Shown here one piece after another: positions 13,582 to 24,733 of a stretch of 64,000 nt of DNA. Source of the stretch: Sipunculus nudus (lineage: Eukaryota > Annelida > Sipuncula > Golfingiida > Sipunculidae); contig CM049306.1 of NCBI GenBank assembly GCA_026874595.1, forward strand, positions 24,543,519 through 24,607,518. Reading direction: 5' to 3'. Under the pieces are notes generated by a model. That model was not told the origin of the DNA. It saw nothing but the letters and a program-made list of their open reading frames with translations, and searched no databases. Position numbers and translations under genes: made by a program. Each line of letters starts with the position of its first letter. The stretch's first letter is position 1.

Positions 13582-16500
13582 AAGATTGTTAATTGAGTGA
13601 TTTTAATAGACATCTGAGAGGTCTACAGTTCATGGGATAGTTTCAGGTGTCTGTAATTTACAGATGCCTGTAATATATATAATATAAAGATATCTTTAAT
13701 GCCTTTTCATGACTTACAGACCATAGAGATATAACTCTATAAAAAAATTAAGTACCATCCATTTCAAGGATTGATCTTTTAGTAAGATAGGAAAGACATA
13801 CTATTGCCAACGACACCTTAAGCAGTTGAGGGCATGTGCTAGCATGTTTTTAGGAACTAGAACCACAGTGTTAGAGAAATATGCATGTTGTTATGAACAA
13901 GATACAGACTTGTATCAAAAATGTAACTAATGCACCTGTGGGCAGTGTGATAGTCACATATTCAGCTTTTTTGTACACATCACTGCAGCTTTTGTATTAA
14001 CGTTGATGGGGGAGGTCGTATGTGAATATTGGCAGTGTCATTTTAATTGATTTACACACACTACAATAAGCGTAACATTTTATTTAAACTTTTAAATGTT
14101 GGCTCTATGTGGTTGGGTATTTATTAGACATAAGCATGTTCGGTTTCCAGTCATGATGGCCAGCTGTAAAGCTGAAAAGTTTGGTCATCCTTTTCAACAT
14201 GCATACAGTCTACTAGTGCTGCTAAATTTGTCAGTTGATATAATTATAGAAATATTTAAATATATTTCGCTACCACATTCATCCACAAATCCTGTGTTTA
14301 TCTTGTATTTATTATTTCCAAGGAAAAGAACCTTCATTATCATATCAGAGCTTTTTCATTTAATATGTGTATTGTATGAGATTTGCTACAGGTACACTTT
14401 ACACCATATTTAAAATTTAATCATAATTTCAATTCATGAATGAAAATGCTTAGCCATCCATTTCTTTTAAGTTAGCTAGGTTATGATTTTAATCCTCATC
14501 AAACTTGAATTTTTGTTTTTCAGTGGAAAGTGAAGCAAAAGTTGAAGAAGAATCCCCTGGTCATTTGAAGATAGTAGTGGGTGTTGTGGGTGGTCTTGTA
14601 TTATTTGTATTCTTCTGTCTGGTGATTGTTGTCGTCCGCTGCTGTAACAGAGCTCCACAGTGTCCAGAGAAATGTCACAAAGATGTCATATTTATGCGAC
14701 CATGTCCCCTTTACCTTGAGTTTGCAAAGGACCCAAACTCCAAGGCATTGACAATGCCTCTCCTGCCACCGCTGGTCCACATACAACCAAACGACAGCGC
14801 CCGCTCCACGGAACTAGCAGCGTTGTCACATTACGATATCCCTCTGGATAAAGAATGGGAAATTTCAAGGGACAAGTAAGTTATTCTTATTTTCTATAGT
14901 TTAAATATTATGTTTCCATAATTTAAGTCTTTTATTATTTGGTTCCATGACCCCAGTGAACCGATTCAATTAAAAAAAAAAGCTAACCTGTTTTCTACAT
15001 GCTAGAATTTTATGAATTACTCTCTTGTGACATGGACCCTTAAACTGAGTGTCTTGACCCTTTGGTTCATTTCGGAAATACTTTTTCAAATTAAAGAATA
15101 CAGTCACCATCAATTACATAATTTATCTTTGATAGAATATTGCAAATGAGCAGTTTAGATACATCAAATATGGGATGAGATCTCATAGAAACACCAGGTT
15201 TAACATCTAATCATAAATTTTTATTTCTGTGTAATTGTAATTTTCAGTCTAGACATGGGAAAGCCTCTGGGAGAAGGAGCTTTTGGACAGGTTAGCATGG
15301 CAACCAGACTTGATGGCAAAGGCAATAAACAGACAATTGCAGTGAAGAAATTAAAAGGTAAGAATTCGCAACAGATTTCTTTGAAGGAGTTTTCCTTATC
15401 AGTGTATCACTTCAAAGCTGTTTATTCAATTCAGCACTAACTCATAATAATAATATTTGTTTGATCCCACAGAAGCAGCAATTTATGATCTTGACCATTT
15501 AGTTTAGCCATAATCTTTAACTGTATTGAAAGATATGCGGTTCAGAATTTTGCATCCAGATGACTAATCATACATGAACAAATCTAATTTTCATTGTTAT
15601 GTTTAACCTTTGTTAATTTGTATATTTCTGTGTTCAGTGAATTAAAATTGAATCTTTCAGGAAATTATTTTTCTAAATTAAATTCATGTAAAATAAAAAT
15701 TTTTATGAAAAATTATAAAAAAAAAGTGCTGACAGTGCATTTTTTCTTGAACAGAGGATGCCACAGACAGAGAGGTGCGAGACTTAATACAGGAGATGGA
15801 AGTCATGAAGTTTATAGGTCGCCATATCAACATCATTAATCTCATAGGCTGCTGCACACAAGATGGTAAGGACTAATTTTTAGTGATACTCATCGAAACT
15901 AGACTGGAACCTTCAGTATTTTGATAAGCGTTACCTGTCAGAATAGAAATAGAGCTTGTGGACTTCAGTTGAACAGTAACTCTGCATCTCATAGATCTTC
16001 AGAATTTGGAGAGTAAATGACCAAAAAATGAAATAAGATGGATTCATCATCCATTCATAATCGCTCTTTCAATAGTTAATCTTTACAAAAAAATCAAGAA
16101 TATTGTAATACTATTATTGGCTCTTTTTACAAAAACATCTGTAAAAAATAAGGACAGCATGCCAATTTATGATTTCTCTTTCATCTGTATATTTATAAAT
16201 TGCTTATGATAGGAAGTCAACTGTATTTCAGTCTTTTGAATGAACTGAAATTTTAACTTGGTCCTATCATGTTTATTTGACATGAAGGATTATCAAATCT
16301 AACTAGTCAGTCACAGTAAAAATTTTTCAGATATTAGTACACCTTGGTTGGACCCTCCCCTTTCCAAAATGCTGGATCCGCCCTGTAAGACCAATGAAAT
16401 CCATAGAATTGGATTTTTCATGGTCAGATAGAAATGGTGAAAAGTGGATGGTTAGAACTAGAAAAATTACTAACACTGCATCACTTGAAATAATATTTAA

Positions 16501-19500
16501 TAATCATGCATGATTATATAGGGAATTGGCTATTCTTATGAATACATGAAATCTGTTGGTTCTTGCAGGCCCCCTTTATGTGGTTGTTGAGTTTGCACCA
16601 TATGGAAACTTGCGAGATTATCTACGAGAACGTAGACCGCCCAGTTCAGGATATGAGGAGCCAATCGTTACGTTTGAATTTCATCACACAAAACCTCTGA
16701 CATATAAGGACCTTGTCTCATTTGCATACCAGGTTGCCCGGGGCATGGATTATTTGGCCTCCAAGAGGGTAAGTACATGATATTTGTTTTTGTGACCAGT
16801 GACCTTGATGTCTTGAGCATGGCCCGGGTATACTAGTGATTAGCTGTGTGCCAGGCTCCTTTCTGTGTTATACTGTGTAGTGCTATATAATAAGTGATGG
16901 AGTTAGTATGAATACATAAACAGTAGGAAGCGAGGGGGGCATGCTTGACTGTCCATGTTAAGAATAGAAAGGAATGTGGGTGTTATCCATGGGACAATAT
17001 TAAGATGCCTGGGTGCCTGTTTTCTCACTAACTAGACTCAGGGCTATAATTTGAGCTGTATACAGACTCTTGCCGTGTATTAGTAAAAGTCTCTACAAAG
17101 GTGAATGAAGACCTGTAACAAAAGCTCAACTCCCCAGGTGTGTCTCAGCCTTGTCAGGGTCCTCAAGCACTGTAATTACCTGGGCCAGAGTTTTAAAAAG
17201 GGGTCGCAAATTGTAAACATACCTGGCTGAAATTTAAGCCATGGGTGTTTTCAACAACAATCCATCTGCCTTGGGTAAGGCATCAAATTTAATAGTGGTG
17301 TTTATATAGTGACCGGGGTGTAGGGGTGAAAATGACTGCTGACAGTGTGTCAACACCAGTTGAGTTTTCCCAGGCCTGCTTCTTCTAAAGATGTGATTGG
17401 TGTCATGGCTTCCTGTTTAATGGTGGTGAAAAGTATGTGATAATTTTGCTGAATGCATTATGTCCTTGAAGTGCACGCTTCTGTCAAGGCTTATTTGAAT
17501 ATTTCCCTTGCCACACCCAAGTGCCGCCTTAAATCATGATCCAGCAGTATGTACCTGTGCCATCAGATATAGCTGGAACAATATTGTTCATATAACCATA
17601 ACTATCATAGATTCTAATTCTTTACAAATGTTGAATGAAGTAAGACCAGTGATAAGAGAGGTGGGACATAACTTGTAGTTAAGCATTGAACAACAGAACC
17701 TTCGTTTCAAACCTCATCAGAGCCTTGTATGCAATTAAGGGACCACTTATAAGAATATGGGAGACTTGCTCTAAGATTTGGTCATATCTTAATCCACTAT
17801 AGTTCTAAGTCTTTAATGTTCAGCCCCTAGTTGAAGCTTGTTTATTTATACCTTCAGTTACTTGCACAGTAGAATAATTTTCTCAGTTAAAATTATGTAT
17901 GGTTTCTTTAGCATTCTGATTCCTCAGATCAAAAACTTTAAATATCTGGGAACACAAAGTCATTAACCAATCATGCAGATGGCCATCCCCTGTTTGTATG
18001 TAACAATTTTATTTAGATGGTTGCTGTGATTATGTTTTGGCTGTGTGTACCGTAAAATCTCCACTTAAAACCGCACTTCCGATTAAAACCGCACCCAGAC
18101 TTCGCCGAAATTCCAGGCGAGACACCGCGAGGGGCTCAAATACTAAGAACCCCCCTTTAAAACCGCACCAACTTTCGCTACGGAATGATTTGACAAAAGA
18201 CACAATCAAGCAATCATCTAGAAATGAACACGCGTAGGTTGCGACTCGGCCATTCCTGTCCACTTTAAAAATTCCTTGGGCATTTTATTTAAACACATCA
18301 TAACACTTTTTTGCAGGGTCACTCAAGCATGAAGTTTGGGAAGACGTAAATTTATATTCCGTGCCGTATTCTTGTTTGCTACTGATTTGTCAGTATATTT
18401 TGGAAAAAATATTCTGCTGATCCATTTCAAGTCACTGTATATTTTAATTCTAAAAGTAATATTTTAAAATCTTAATTTTTGATGAAAATTCCATTTTCTG
18501 GAATTACTCGGAAGATTCAAATCATTTTCATACCGGTTACTTCGGTATTATCTTCGTCACATCGTACGTTGACATCGCTCCATGTCACAATTTGCTGGTG
18601 CGTTTGAAAACATCGCTGGTCAACTTAACTAAATATCGAAGTACTGAAGTTACCTTTTAGAGATACGCACGTATAGGAAACATGACGCTTGAAAACGAGT
18701 GATTTTAAGGTAAAATTAAAGTGGCCAGTCCGGGTTAGCAAGTTTTTTTCCTGAAGAAAGTTTCCGTGTGGAGAGCCATTTTGTCAAGGCAGTGTTCGCG
18801 CAAGGCACGCTGGGACGAAATAGGTGGCTGTTCTATTTACCACCCACCGCTTACAGCCGTTCAAAATATTCTTTGCAGAATACCGGGGTGTTTCAGCACA
18901 TGGCGGCACTCAAACTTGATTTTAAAACGATCGTCTGCCATTGTGTGACTCTTTACGATGTCAGCTTTTTATTCATTTTACGTTTTAAACAAATAATCAT
19001 TGCTAAATAATGCCGCAAATGGGTTTAAAGTAGGCTTTTATTTCAATTTTGCTTGACCATGCCCAACGAAGTGGACCGCTGTGTGTAACAGCAGGGTTGT
19101 TGTGAACGTATTATTTGGTGACAATTACCAAGATTTTATAACAAGTTATATATCACACGAAAACTTATCAGCAATATTTAATTTATAAATAACAAATAAT
19201 CGTAAATAATACATTTACACACGGCTCCCATGCATGCTAAGAACAGCCTTCGAAAGTTGCAATATTATCGCCCACGCGCCGGCCCAAAAACGATGACTGT
19301 CAGGAAGATATTCAGGAAACCCTTCTAGTATAAACCGCACAGTGCTTTCAGGAAATCAACCTGATTTCAAGATTTTGAATTTCTTGATTAAACCGCGGTT
19401 TTAAGTGGAGATTTTACGGTAGTCAAAGATATCCAAGTTCTCCAGGAAAAGTCCAAATGTCAGACTTTCTCAAAATATCTGATAAAGAATTAAAACATTA

Positions 19501-22500
19501 AGACTTCCTTTCCAGTGTATGTGTTGAGAATTATTCATTGTAACAAGGTTTTCATAGAAGAGAGACCAGTAATGTTTGATGATAAGAGTTCTCCATTGAC
19601 TGACGTCTTCATGTCATTCATTATGCTATCTGTAATGATATCAGAAGCAGTTTCAGCCGAACTACCCAGGGGGGAATATGTGCAGGCACCATGAATAATT
19701 AACTATAGTGTGAATGTAACATATAAAAGTAGGTCTCATGCTAATCACCATTTGCAAACTCACCTTGTTCAGTATACATGTTCAGTTTTATCCTTCCTCT
19801 TATATGGGAACTTCAAAGACTTTTTTTTATTCAGCTCATTCACAAACTAAAATACATCTGTTTACCAGTCTGGGCTTGCCAGAATTTTCATCATGACATG
19901 ATGAGGACAATTGTAATATCTTGTGAGAATAGTGCTAAAGATGTGATTATACATTGATGCAATAGTTAAGTTGTTGAACTTTTGAAATAAAATTGCTATT
20001 GTTTCTTATTTTTCTATCAGTATTTAAACATCGCTGAAACTTACAATACATGCATGTGTGATATTTATAAATGTGTGTTTATACTTATTAAAATTTAAGC
20101 TTTGTTAAAAACATTGTTTCCCTATAAACCTGTCAAAATATTTAATAAATAGATAGTGCCATCTGTTGTCAAAGTTAACCTTAACAAAAATAAAATTTTA
20201 AGGAATGGGAATTTAAAGATGTTAATTAACAGATTGTCAGTGTATAGTCAGGAATATACTGAACTTAGTGTATGGACCATCTGTGATCCGTGATCCAGAC
20301 ATGGCAGCTGACCAGAATGCCAACTACAGGCCTAATACAGAGCAGAGTGTATTAAGGGAATGTGTACAGGACTGAGCCTGTGTTATACACAGCTGTCTTC
20401 ATCAGTATTCACATACACACCTGTACATACAGCCAGTGGATCCTCCAATCAGGAGAGATAACCTCATGTATAACACAACAGGGATGTGAGCTTATTGGCT
20501 CAGTGCATGCATGTTCAGAGATCTTACCTGTCAGCTGCTGGCCCATCACCTGCATACATTATGAAACAGACAGGTGTGACCATCCTCTGTATCATGTTAC
20601 CTTATACTAACCTTTCCTTTTATACAATATTATAATCTTTCTTTTCATTCATTATCAGTAAAATCAAAATCCAAAAACAACAAATTACCTATTTGAGTTT
20701 TACATTTGTTGCCATGACAAATGATGTGTAATATAGTTGCTGACTAGTTATTTTGATATTAATTTCCCTTTGTACTTGATCTTAAATAATTTGAAGTTTA
20801 TTATTTAATTAAAATTGTATTGTTTTACAGATGCTTATTAAATCCAAATAAAATATGTACAAGATTACATATAATATAAAATTAATTGAATATTATTTGA
20901 TTCAAGTAAATAATTATAATGAATGTTTGAGAACACATTAAAATTGAGGAGTTTGATGACATAGATAAAAGATGCACTAATTTGTGCTTTGTGTGCCAGA
21001 TTTTCAAACACCTCAGGACTGATCAGCAGTAGTTATTGCTTAGTTTCTTAGTCATTTCCTTGGTCTGAGGTAGTCTGGCAGTCCAGTAACATAAACATGA
21101 CCCTTGCACTGGCTGGATGGGTGTGGGGTATTTGGACACATGTTTTTGCTTATGACATCACCTTGTGTCCGCAGCACCAGTTTGACCTCCAGTACCCCGT
21201 TAGTAGTTTGGCCAGGAAGTGTCCACAGCGTGTTTATTTGCACCTGTGACCTTATAACCCTGAGATCACTGACGTCTTGTAAGGGCCAGGCGCCTCTCAG
21301 TGGACTATTAATGCAGACCTGCTTCACGGCTGGGTGATACAGGACTGGCCATCACTTGAAAACGTTCATCTTTAATGGCCCCTCCCCGGGTGAGAGCACT
21401 TGCTTCTTTTATGTGGTCCAAACACCTGGTGGAGATCGACCTGTGCGAGCATTATCAAAGCTATGAAAAACCCATCGAACATAGAGGGCAGGTTAGGCCA
21501 AAATACAGTAGCTTCATGGATACATAATGAGTTAAATCATCATGTTGTGATTATATAATGATGTGTATGCACAACGTTTGTTTTTGCTCTGTGTACACAT
21601 GACATCGACCCATGCTGAGCGAGTAATGGTGTGATTTCATGCTGCAAGTGTGGCAGTCGAGTGTGAGCAATTTATCAAAAGTCACTTACCAAACTAAACG
21701 TTCTGTTATTGTGAAATTATATTTACTCATACCACTTGCACTGTGGTCTTATGCAATTCATTGTGGTAGTTACATTAAAAAGTAGCTGGTCTTTAGTCAG
21801 TTTAAGTGGATTATTATCAAAGTTGGTCGAGGACCCATATCAAAAGGCCTTTAAACAGGGATCTTTTAAAATATCAATAGAAGTGCCAGTACAAAATAAG
21901 ATTTTATGTTTATTGCATTAAATCTGTCATTATTTTTTAATCATTGAATTTATTATTTGTCTTTTGTGTTAATTCTGACAGCAGTGGATGTCCTTAATAA
22001 GAGTTAAAAATTTGACATGATACTGGAATGCTTAAATTTGTATAAAATCTCAGGCCAAATTTTTTGTGGCTGATTAATGTTATATGTATAAACTGCAAAA
22101 TTACAGTAATAAATTGTATTTATGTGCTGGAATAAATTAGATTAAGAAATTTTTATCCAGGAAAAAACTAAAAATAAGTACAGTTCACTGAGAGAGATAA
22201 AGTGCCTCATGCAGGCCATCATGTATAGCTGTATGTCCTGAATGGACAAATAAAATGGCAGGGAAAAAAGCAACTTGGATCATTTGATAGGAAATTATTC
22301 TCCACACAACAATTTGTCGTCCCATCTCCTGAACAATAAATTCCTGAACCACCGGGACCTTTTGTGTGTTCTGGCATGACATTCGGAATTACCCAGCATG
22401 CCGAGTTATGTCAGGAGCAGATGTCAGGCACACCTGCTTGGGGACCAGAAATGCGACTCGTGCCTTGAAAATAAAACCACATAAAAGCATCAGGTTTTTC

Positions 22501-24708
22501 GTTGATTTATGGTACCTACAGAGTACTTGAGATAGAAAAAATTACTGTTTACCAGATAATAAGGATATGTATTGTGACATACTGTAACTATGCACACGTA
22601 TCACATTAAAATCATGTGTCTGATATTTGTTTCATTTCCGTTTGCAGTGTGTTCATCGGGATCTTGCAGCCCGCAATGTACTGGTTGGGACTGACAAGGT
22701 GTTGAAAATAGCAGATTTTGGTCTAACGAGAAACATACAAAATGTTGATTATTACAGAAAAACAACAGAGGTAAGTGAAGGGTATTTTACATTCTTTAAA
22801 GTGGGAGTTAATGCTGTTCATATCTGTAATTTTTTAATTAAAAACTCATTTTTTACGTTAAAAATTTGATGGTTTTGTATGCTTTCTGTTATAGAATTTT
22901 ACTTTTGGAGATGCTGAATTCATATTTCATGAACAAAGCTAAATTGTTTTATATGCATATATATAAAAAATTATGAAACATTTGTATTTCCTAATGGACA
23001 AAAGATGAAATAATATTTCTTATATTAAATTGATGCTGTAATGCTTTAAAATGCTTTTTCCGTTACTTGTTTTAAATTAAAAGATTGGCACTCTATGGCA
23101 CTCTCTCCTCTTGGGCCAAACATTCTCACTGAATCAAATTTAAATTTTCTGTTTAAGTTGTTTTGGTTGTGCCGTGTTTTGCTGTTTAATGTGATGTATG
23201 ACGGGTTGACTAATCTTCACAGGGTAGATTACCGGTAAAGTGGATGGCACCAGAGGCTCTGTTTGACCGCATGTACACCACAAAGAGTGACGTGTGGTCC
23301 TACGGGGTGCTGCTGTGGGAAATCTTCACCCTGGGGGGTAATCCCTACCCCAGCATACCAGTAGAGAAGCTGTTTGAGCTGCTGAAAGCTGGTCACAGGA
23401 TGGAGAAGCCACCATACAGCTCCATGGAAATGTGAGTCACTGTGCTTCATCACACTGTTCATCATCACATGGCATTCATCTTCACACAGTGTTGATAATC
23501 CTGTCATTTAAGTGTGTTTATGATGAAACCTGCGAGTCTTAGTCCTATTCATCATCAGCAGTTTGTTATATATACCTATCTGGTCACCATTATAAGTCTG
23601 TTAGTTATAGTCCTCTGTTATTCATCATTGATTGTCACATTTGTCCTGATTTTCTGTCATTACAGGTCTATCCTAGTTCTCTGTTCATCACCATTGGTAA
23701 TAAAGATTTCTTGTACATAATCATCATCTTCACTTCTAAAATAATTTTGTTGTTGTGAATTGCTAAAACTAATAGAATTGGTATTTTGCCTGTTGAGCAC
23801 TGTGCATTGTTGTGCCTCATTAGGCACTATATTTTTTTCAGATAAAATTTCACAAAGACTTTCATTATTTTTACCTCATCTGTTTAATGAAAAAATATAT
23901 AAATAATGTTAATTCAAAAGATATGGAGTAAACATTATTTTTATGCAGGTTGTGAGAAGCTTGAGAGTGCTAATATATTGATGGTTTGATTATCTTTAAC
24001 AGGTATGATATGATGGACCAGTGCTGGGAACAGAGACCAGAAGACCGGCCATCATTTAGTGAACTGGTCAAGAAGCTGAGTGGTCTTCTGGAGTTGACAG
24101 TCAGAGAGGTAAGAATATAACTGATCCATGAATACCCTACTCACCAAGCATTACTATTGGATTGATAAGGCTTACTGTGAGTCCAAGATGGCAGTCATTA
24201 GGAAAACTGCACCACAATAGCGATTAAACATGTCTGAACAATATCACTGAATACAGCCAGTAACAAAAGATAAACCAAAGTGTTAATCCCAACTCTGAAG
24301 TGAAAGACTTCTTTCCTGTGCCTAGGTTAAGCTGTATAGCATAACTTGAGTTCTGGGAAAACAGGGGGGTCATTATGGATTTGGCCCCAGTTTAGGCAGG
24401 TGCCCTACATAAGAAACCAGACTTGCCAATCCTTCTGCTGCACATGCCACTTAAGACCCCTCCCTTATTAATATGGAAATTCAGCATTTCAGTTTAATTG
24501 AACAAAAATAAATTTTACTCAAATATTCTGGCTGTTATTATAATAATATTATAATAAACAAATCTTTTATTTGTTATTGCAGGATTACTTGGATTTACGG
24601 CCTTTGGACAGTCCGGATAGTTCGATGGGTCCTGATAGTCAGTACTCCTCCATGACTACAGGGTCAGTACATAGCTCACATTCAGACTTGAGTGAAACCG
24701 TCATGTGA
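7513..24708 (+). CDS. FGFR: fibroblast growth factor receptor A (13 exons, 5' incomplete)
   Basis: A receptor tyrosine kinase that binds FGF at the cell surface and signals through autophosphorylation. Join: 7513-7533, 8027-8193, 8786-8912, 9753-9943, 11079-11223, 14524-14875, 15248-15357, 15755-15865, 16569-16768, 22648-22770, 23223-23431, 24003-24108, 24583-24708. All introns are GT-AG and the phases agree throughout, giving about 661 residues. Order: basic linker (1-6), Ig2 (8-104), Ig3 (105-216), membrane helix (233-254), juxtamembrane block (255-333), kinase (about 334-620), tail (621-661). Kinase landmarks: GEGAFGQV loop, Lys367, Glu384, HRDLAARN (Asp479), DFG (497-499), activation-loop Tyr509-Tyr510. 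A Val at the gatekeeper position and the Asn/Glu/Lys positions of the FGFR molecular brake look conserved. The signal peptide, Ig1 and acid box are not seen. VEGFR/PDGFR are excluded by the two FGFR-type Ig domains and the short kinase insert. FGFR-B faces it 19 kb downstream. Confidence 0.95.
8027..8193 (+). CDS. FGFR: FGFR-A exon: Ig2, first half
   Basis: Phase 1 acceptor TTTCCAG, phase 0 donor CCA|GTAAGT. It begins QAPRWRNP, matching the APYWTNP-type start of FGFR Ig2. It contains the first Ig cysteine (ELECRA), the core Trp (NVTWYKDG) and a GRPLP turn. NVT is a possible N-glycosylation site. Confidence 0.92.
8786..8912 (+). CDS. FGFR: FGFR-A exon: Ig2, second half
   Basis: Contains the canonical [16 protein letters not shown] strand (compare DKGNYTCVVENEYG of vertebrate FGFRs) with the second Ig cysteine, and ends YLVVK with one base left over (phase 1). 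It corresponds to FGFR-B exon 60737-60860. Confidence 0.95.
9753..9943 (+). CDS. FGFR: FGFR-A exon: Ig2-Ig3 linker and Ig3, first half
   Basis: The first codon, split across the intron, is Arg. It aligns with the linker Arg of vertebrate FGFRs that contacts FGF. Then come [16 protein letters not shown] and [12 protein letters not shown], closely matching the ANKTVALGSNVEF and WLKHIEVNGS of vertebrate receptors, followed by PYVYVVQ. The exon ends in phase 0 at CAG|GTAATA. Confidence 0.95.
11079..11223 (+). CDS. FGFR: FGFR-A exon: Ig3, second half (IIIb/IIIc position)
   Basis: Encodes [20 protein letters not shown], then [20 protein letters not shown] and AWLHILP. This is the exon position that is alternatively spliced (IIIb/IIIc) in vertebrates. 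Only one such exon is visible here; I saw no second YTC..GN..G-type exon in the flanking introns. Confidence 0.95.
11224..14523 (+). other. FGFR-A intron after the Ig3 exon
   Basis: 3.3 kb, AT-rich, with a (TA)n tract at 13531-13577. Open frames inside it do not resemble an Ig half-domain, so no alternative Ig3 exon is called. The other introns of the gene upstream of the kinase hinge are short (about 370-1140 bp) and show nothing notable beyond a TATAGTGGAACCTTCATATT segment near 8290 that could be the end of an old DNA transposon. Confidence 0.6.
13531..13577. repeat. (TA)n microsatellite
   Basis: An almost uninterrupted run of TA dinucleotides in an FGFR-A intron. Confidence 0.9.
14524..14875 (+). 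CDS. FGFR: FGFR-A exon: transmembrane and juxtamembrane
   Basis: A short acidic stalk (KVEEESPG), a 22-residue hydrophobic helix rich in Val, Leu and Phe, then RCC and the cytoplasmic juxtamembrane block. The block contains [43 protein letters not shown] and KEWEISRD. The [11 protein letters not shown] part matches the SEYELPEDPRWE segment preceding the FGFR kinase. It ends in phase 2. Confidence 0.95.
15248..15357 (+). CDS. FGFR: FGFR-A exon: kinase glycine loop and VAVK lysine
   Basis: Encodes [18 protein letters not shown] and then QTIAVKKLK. The glycine-rich loop and the ATP-anchoring Lys are intact. The phase 1 donor is G|GTAAGA. Confidence 0.95.
15755..15865 (+). CDS. FGFR: FGFR-A exon: kinase alpha-C helix
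   Basis: Encodes [20 protein letters not shown], then [17 protein letters not shown]. It carries the alpha-C Glu that pairs with the VAVK Lys, and the HxNIINL segment that holds the molecular-brake Asn in FGFRs. It has the same length as FGFR-B exon 56904-57014, with only about three substitutions. Confidence 0.95.
16569..16768 (+). CDS. FGFR: FGFR-A exon: kinase hinge and kinase insert
   Basis: Encodes [19 protein letters not shown], with Val at the gatekeeper position. Next comes a short insert starting [13 protein letters not shown], then [20 protein letters not shown]. The insert Tyr could correspond to the tyrosines phosphorylated in the vertebrate FGFR insert. It ends in phase 0. Confidence 0.95.
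18050..19419. mobile_element. DNA transposon with perfect 25-bp TIRs and TA duplication
   Basis: The left end is TA followed by CCGTAAAATCTCCACTTAAA and ACCGC. The right end is the exact reverse complement (19395-19419) followed by TA. The TIR core TTAAAACCGCAC recurs just inside the left end. The 1370-bp element is richer in CpG than the intron around it. The longest internal frames (about 60-82 codons) show no transposase resemblance, so it looks non-autonomous. The termini share TA|CCGTA with the element at 3992-5533, so both may be mobilised by related transposases (inference). Confidence 0.8.
20990..21480. other. GC-richer intronic block, unidentified
   Basis: Composition is less AT-biased than the surrounding intron. 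Open frames of 77 (+) and 91 (-) codons overlap here, and neither resembles a protein I recognise. It could be a conserved regulatory element, a decayed repeat or chance. No function is assigned. Confidence 0.25.
22648..22770 (+). CDS. FGFR: FGFR-A exon: catalytic loop, DFG, activation tyrosines
   Basis: Encodes [23 protein letters not shown] and VDYYRKTTE. All catalytic residues are present, as is the tandem-Tyr activation loop typical of FGFRs. It follows the longest intron of the gene (5879 bp). Confidence 0.97.
23223..23431 (+). CDS. FGFR: FGFR-A exon: kinase C-lobe
   Basis: Encodes [40 protein letters not shown] and [13 protein letters not shown]. Same length (209 bp) and phase as FGFR-B exon 48266-48474. 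Confidence 0.97.
24003..24108 (+). CDS. FGFR: FGFR-A exon: end of kinase domain
   Basis: Encodes [20 protein letters not shown], containing the CW(x)6RP motif that closes tyrosine kinase domains, and ends LELTVRE. Phase 0 donor GTAAGA. Confidence 0.95.
24583..24708 (+). CDS. FGFR: FGFR-A last exon: C-terminal tail and stop
   Basis: Encodes [22 protein letters not shown] and a terminal SDLSETVM before TGA. YLDL matches the vertebrate PLC-gamma docking motif. The last residues E-T-V-M resemble a class I PDZ ligand. Same length as the FGFR-B last exon. Confidence 0.95.
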   Translation, partial: DYLDLRPLDSPDSSMGPDSQYSSMTTGSVHSSHSDLSETVM

Positions 24709-24727
24709 CAAGTCACATGATGCCAAC

Positions 24728-24733
24728 AATAAA
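24728..24733 (+). promoter_or_regulatory. possible polyadenylation signal of FGFR-A
   Basis: AATAAA begins 20 bp after the stop codon. Such a short 3' UTR would be unusual, so a later signal may be used instead; several AATAAA-like hexamers lie further downstream. Confidence 0.3.

Larger units (their letters stand above)
16769..22647 (+). other. largest FGFR-A intron
   Basis: 5.9 kb between the hinge exon and the catalytic-loop exon. It contains a complete TIR element (18050-19419) and a somewhat GC-richer block (20990-21480). The remainder is AT-rich and I recognise nothing in it. The equivalent intron is also the longest in FGFR-B. Confidence 0.7.

Noticed and set aside
9944-14523. A second, alternative Ig3 exon (IIIb/IIIc type) in FGFR-A
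   Set aside because: I looked for another YxC..GN..G pattern with splice sites on both sides of the 11079-11223 exon and found none.
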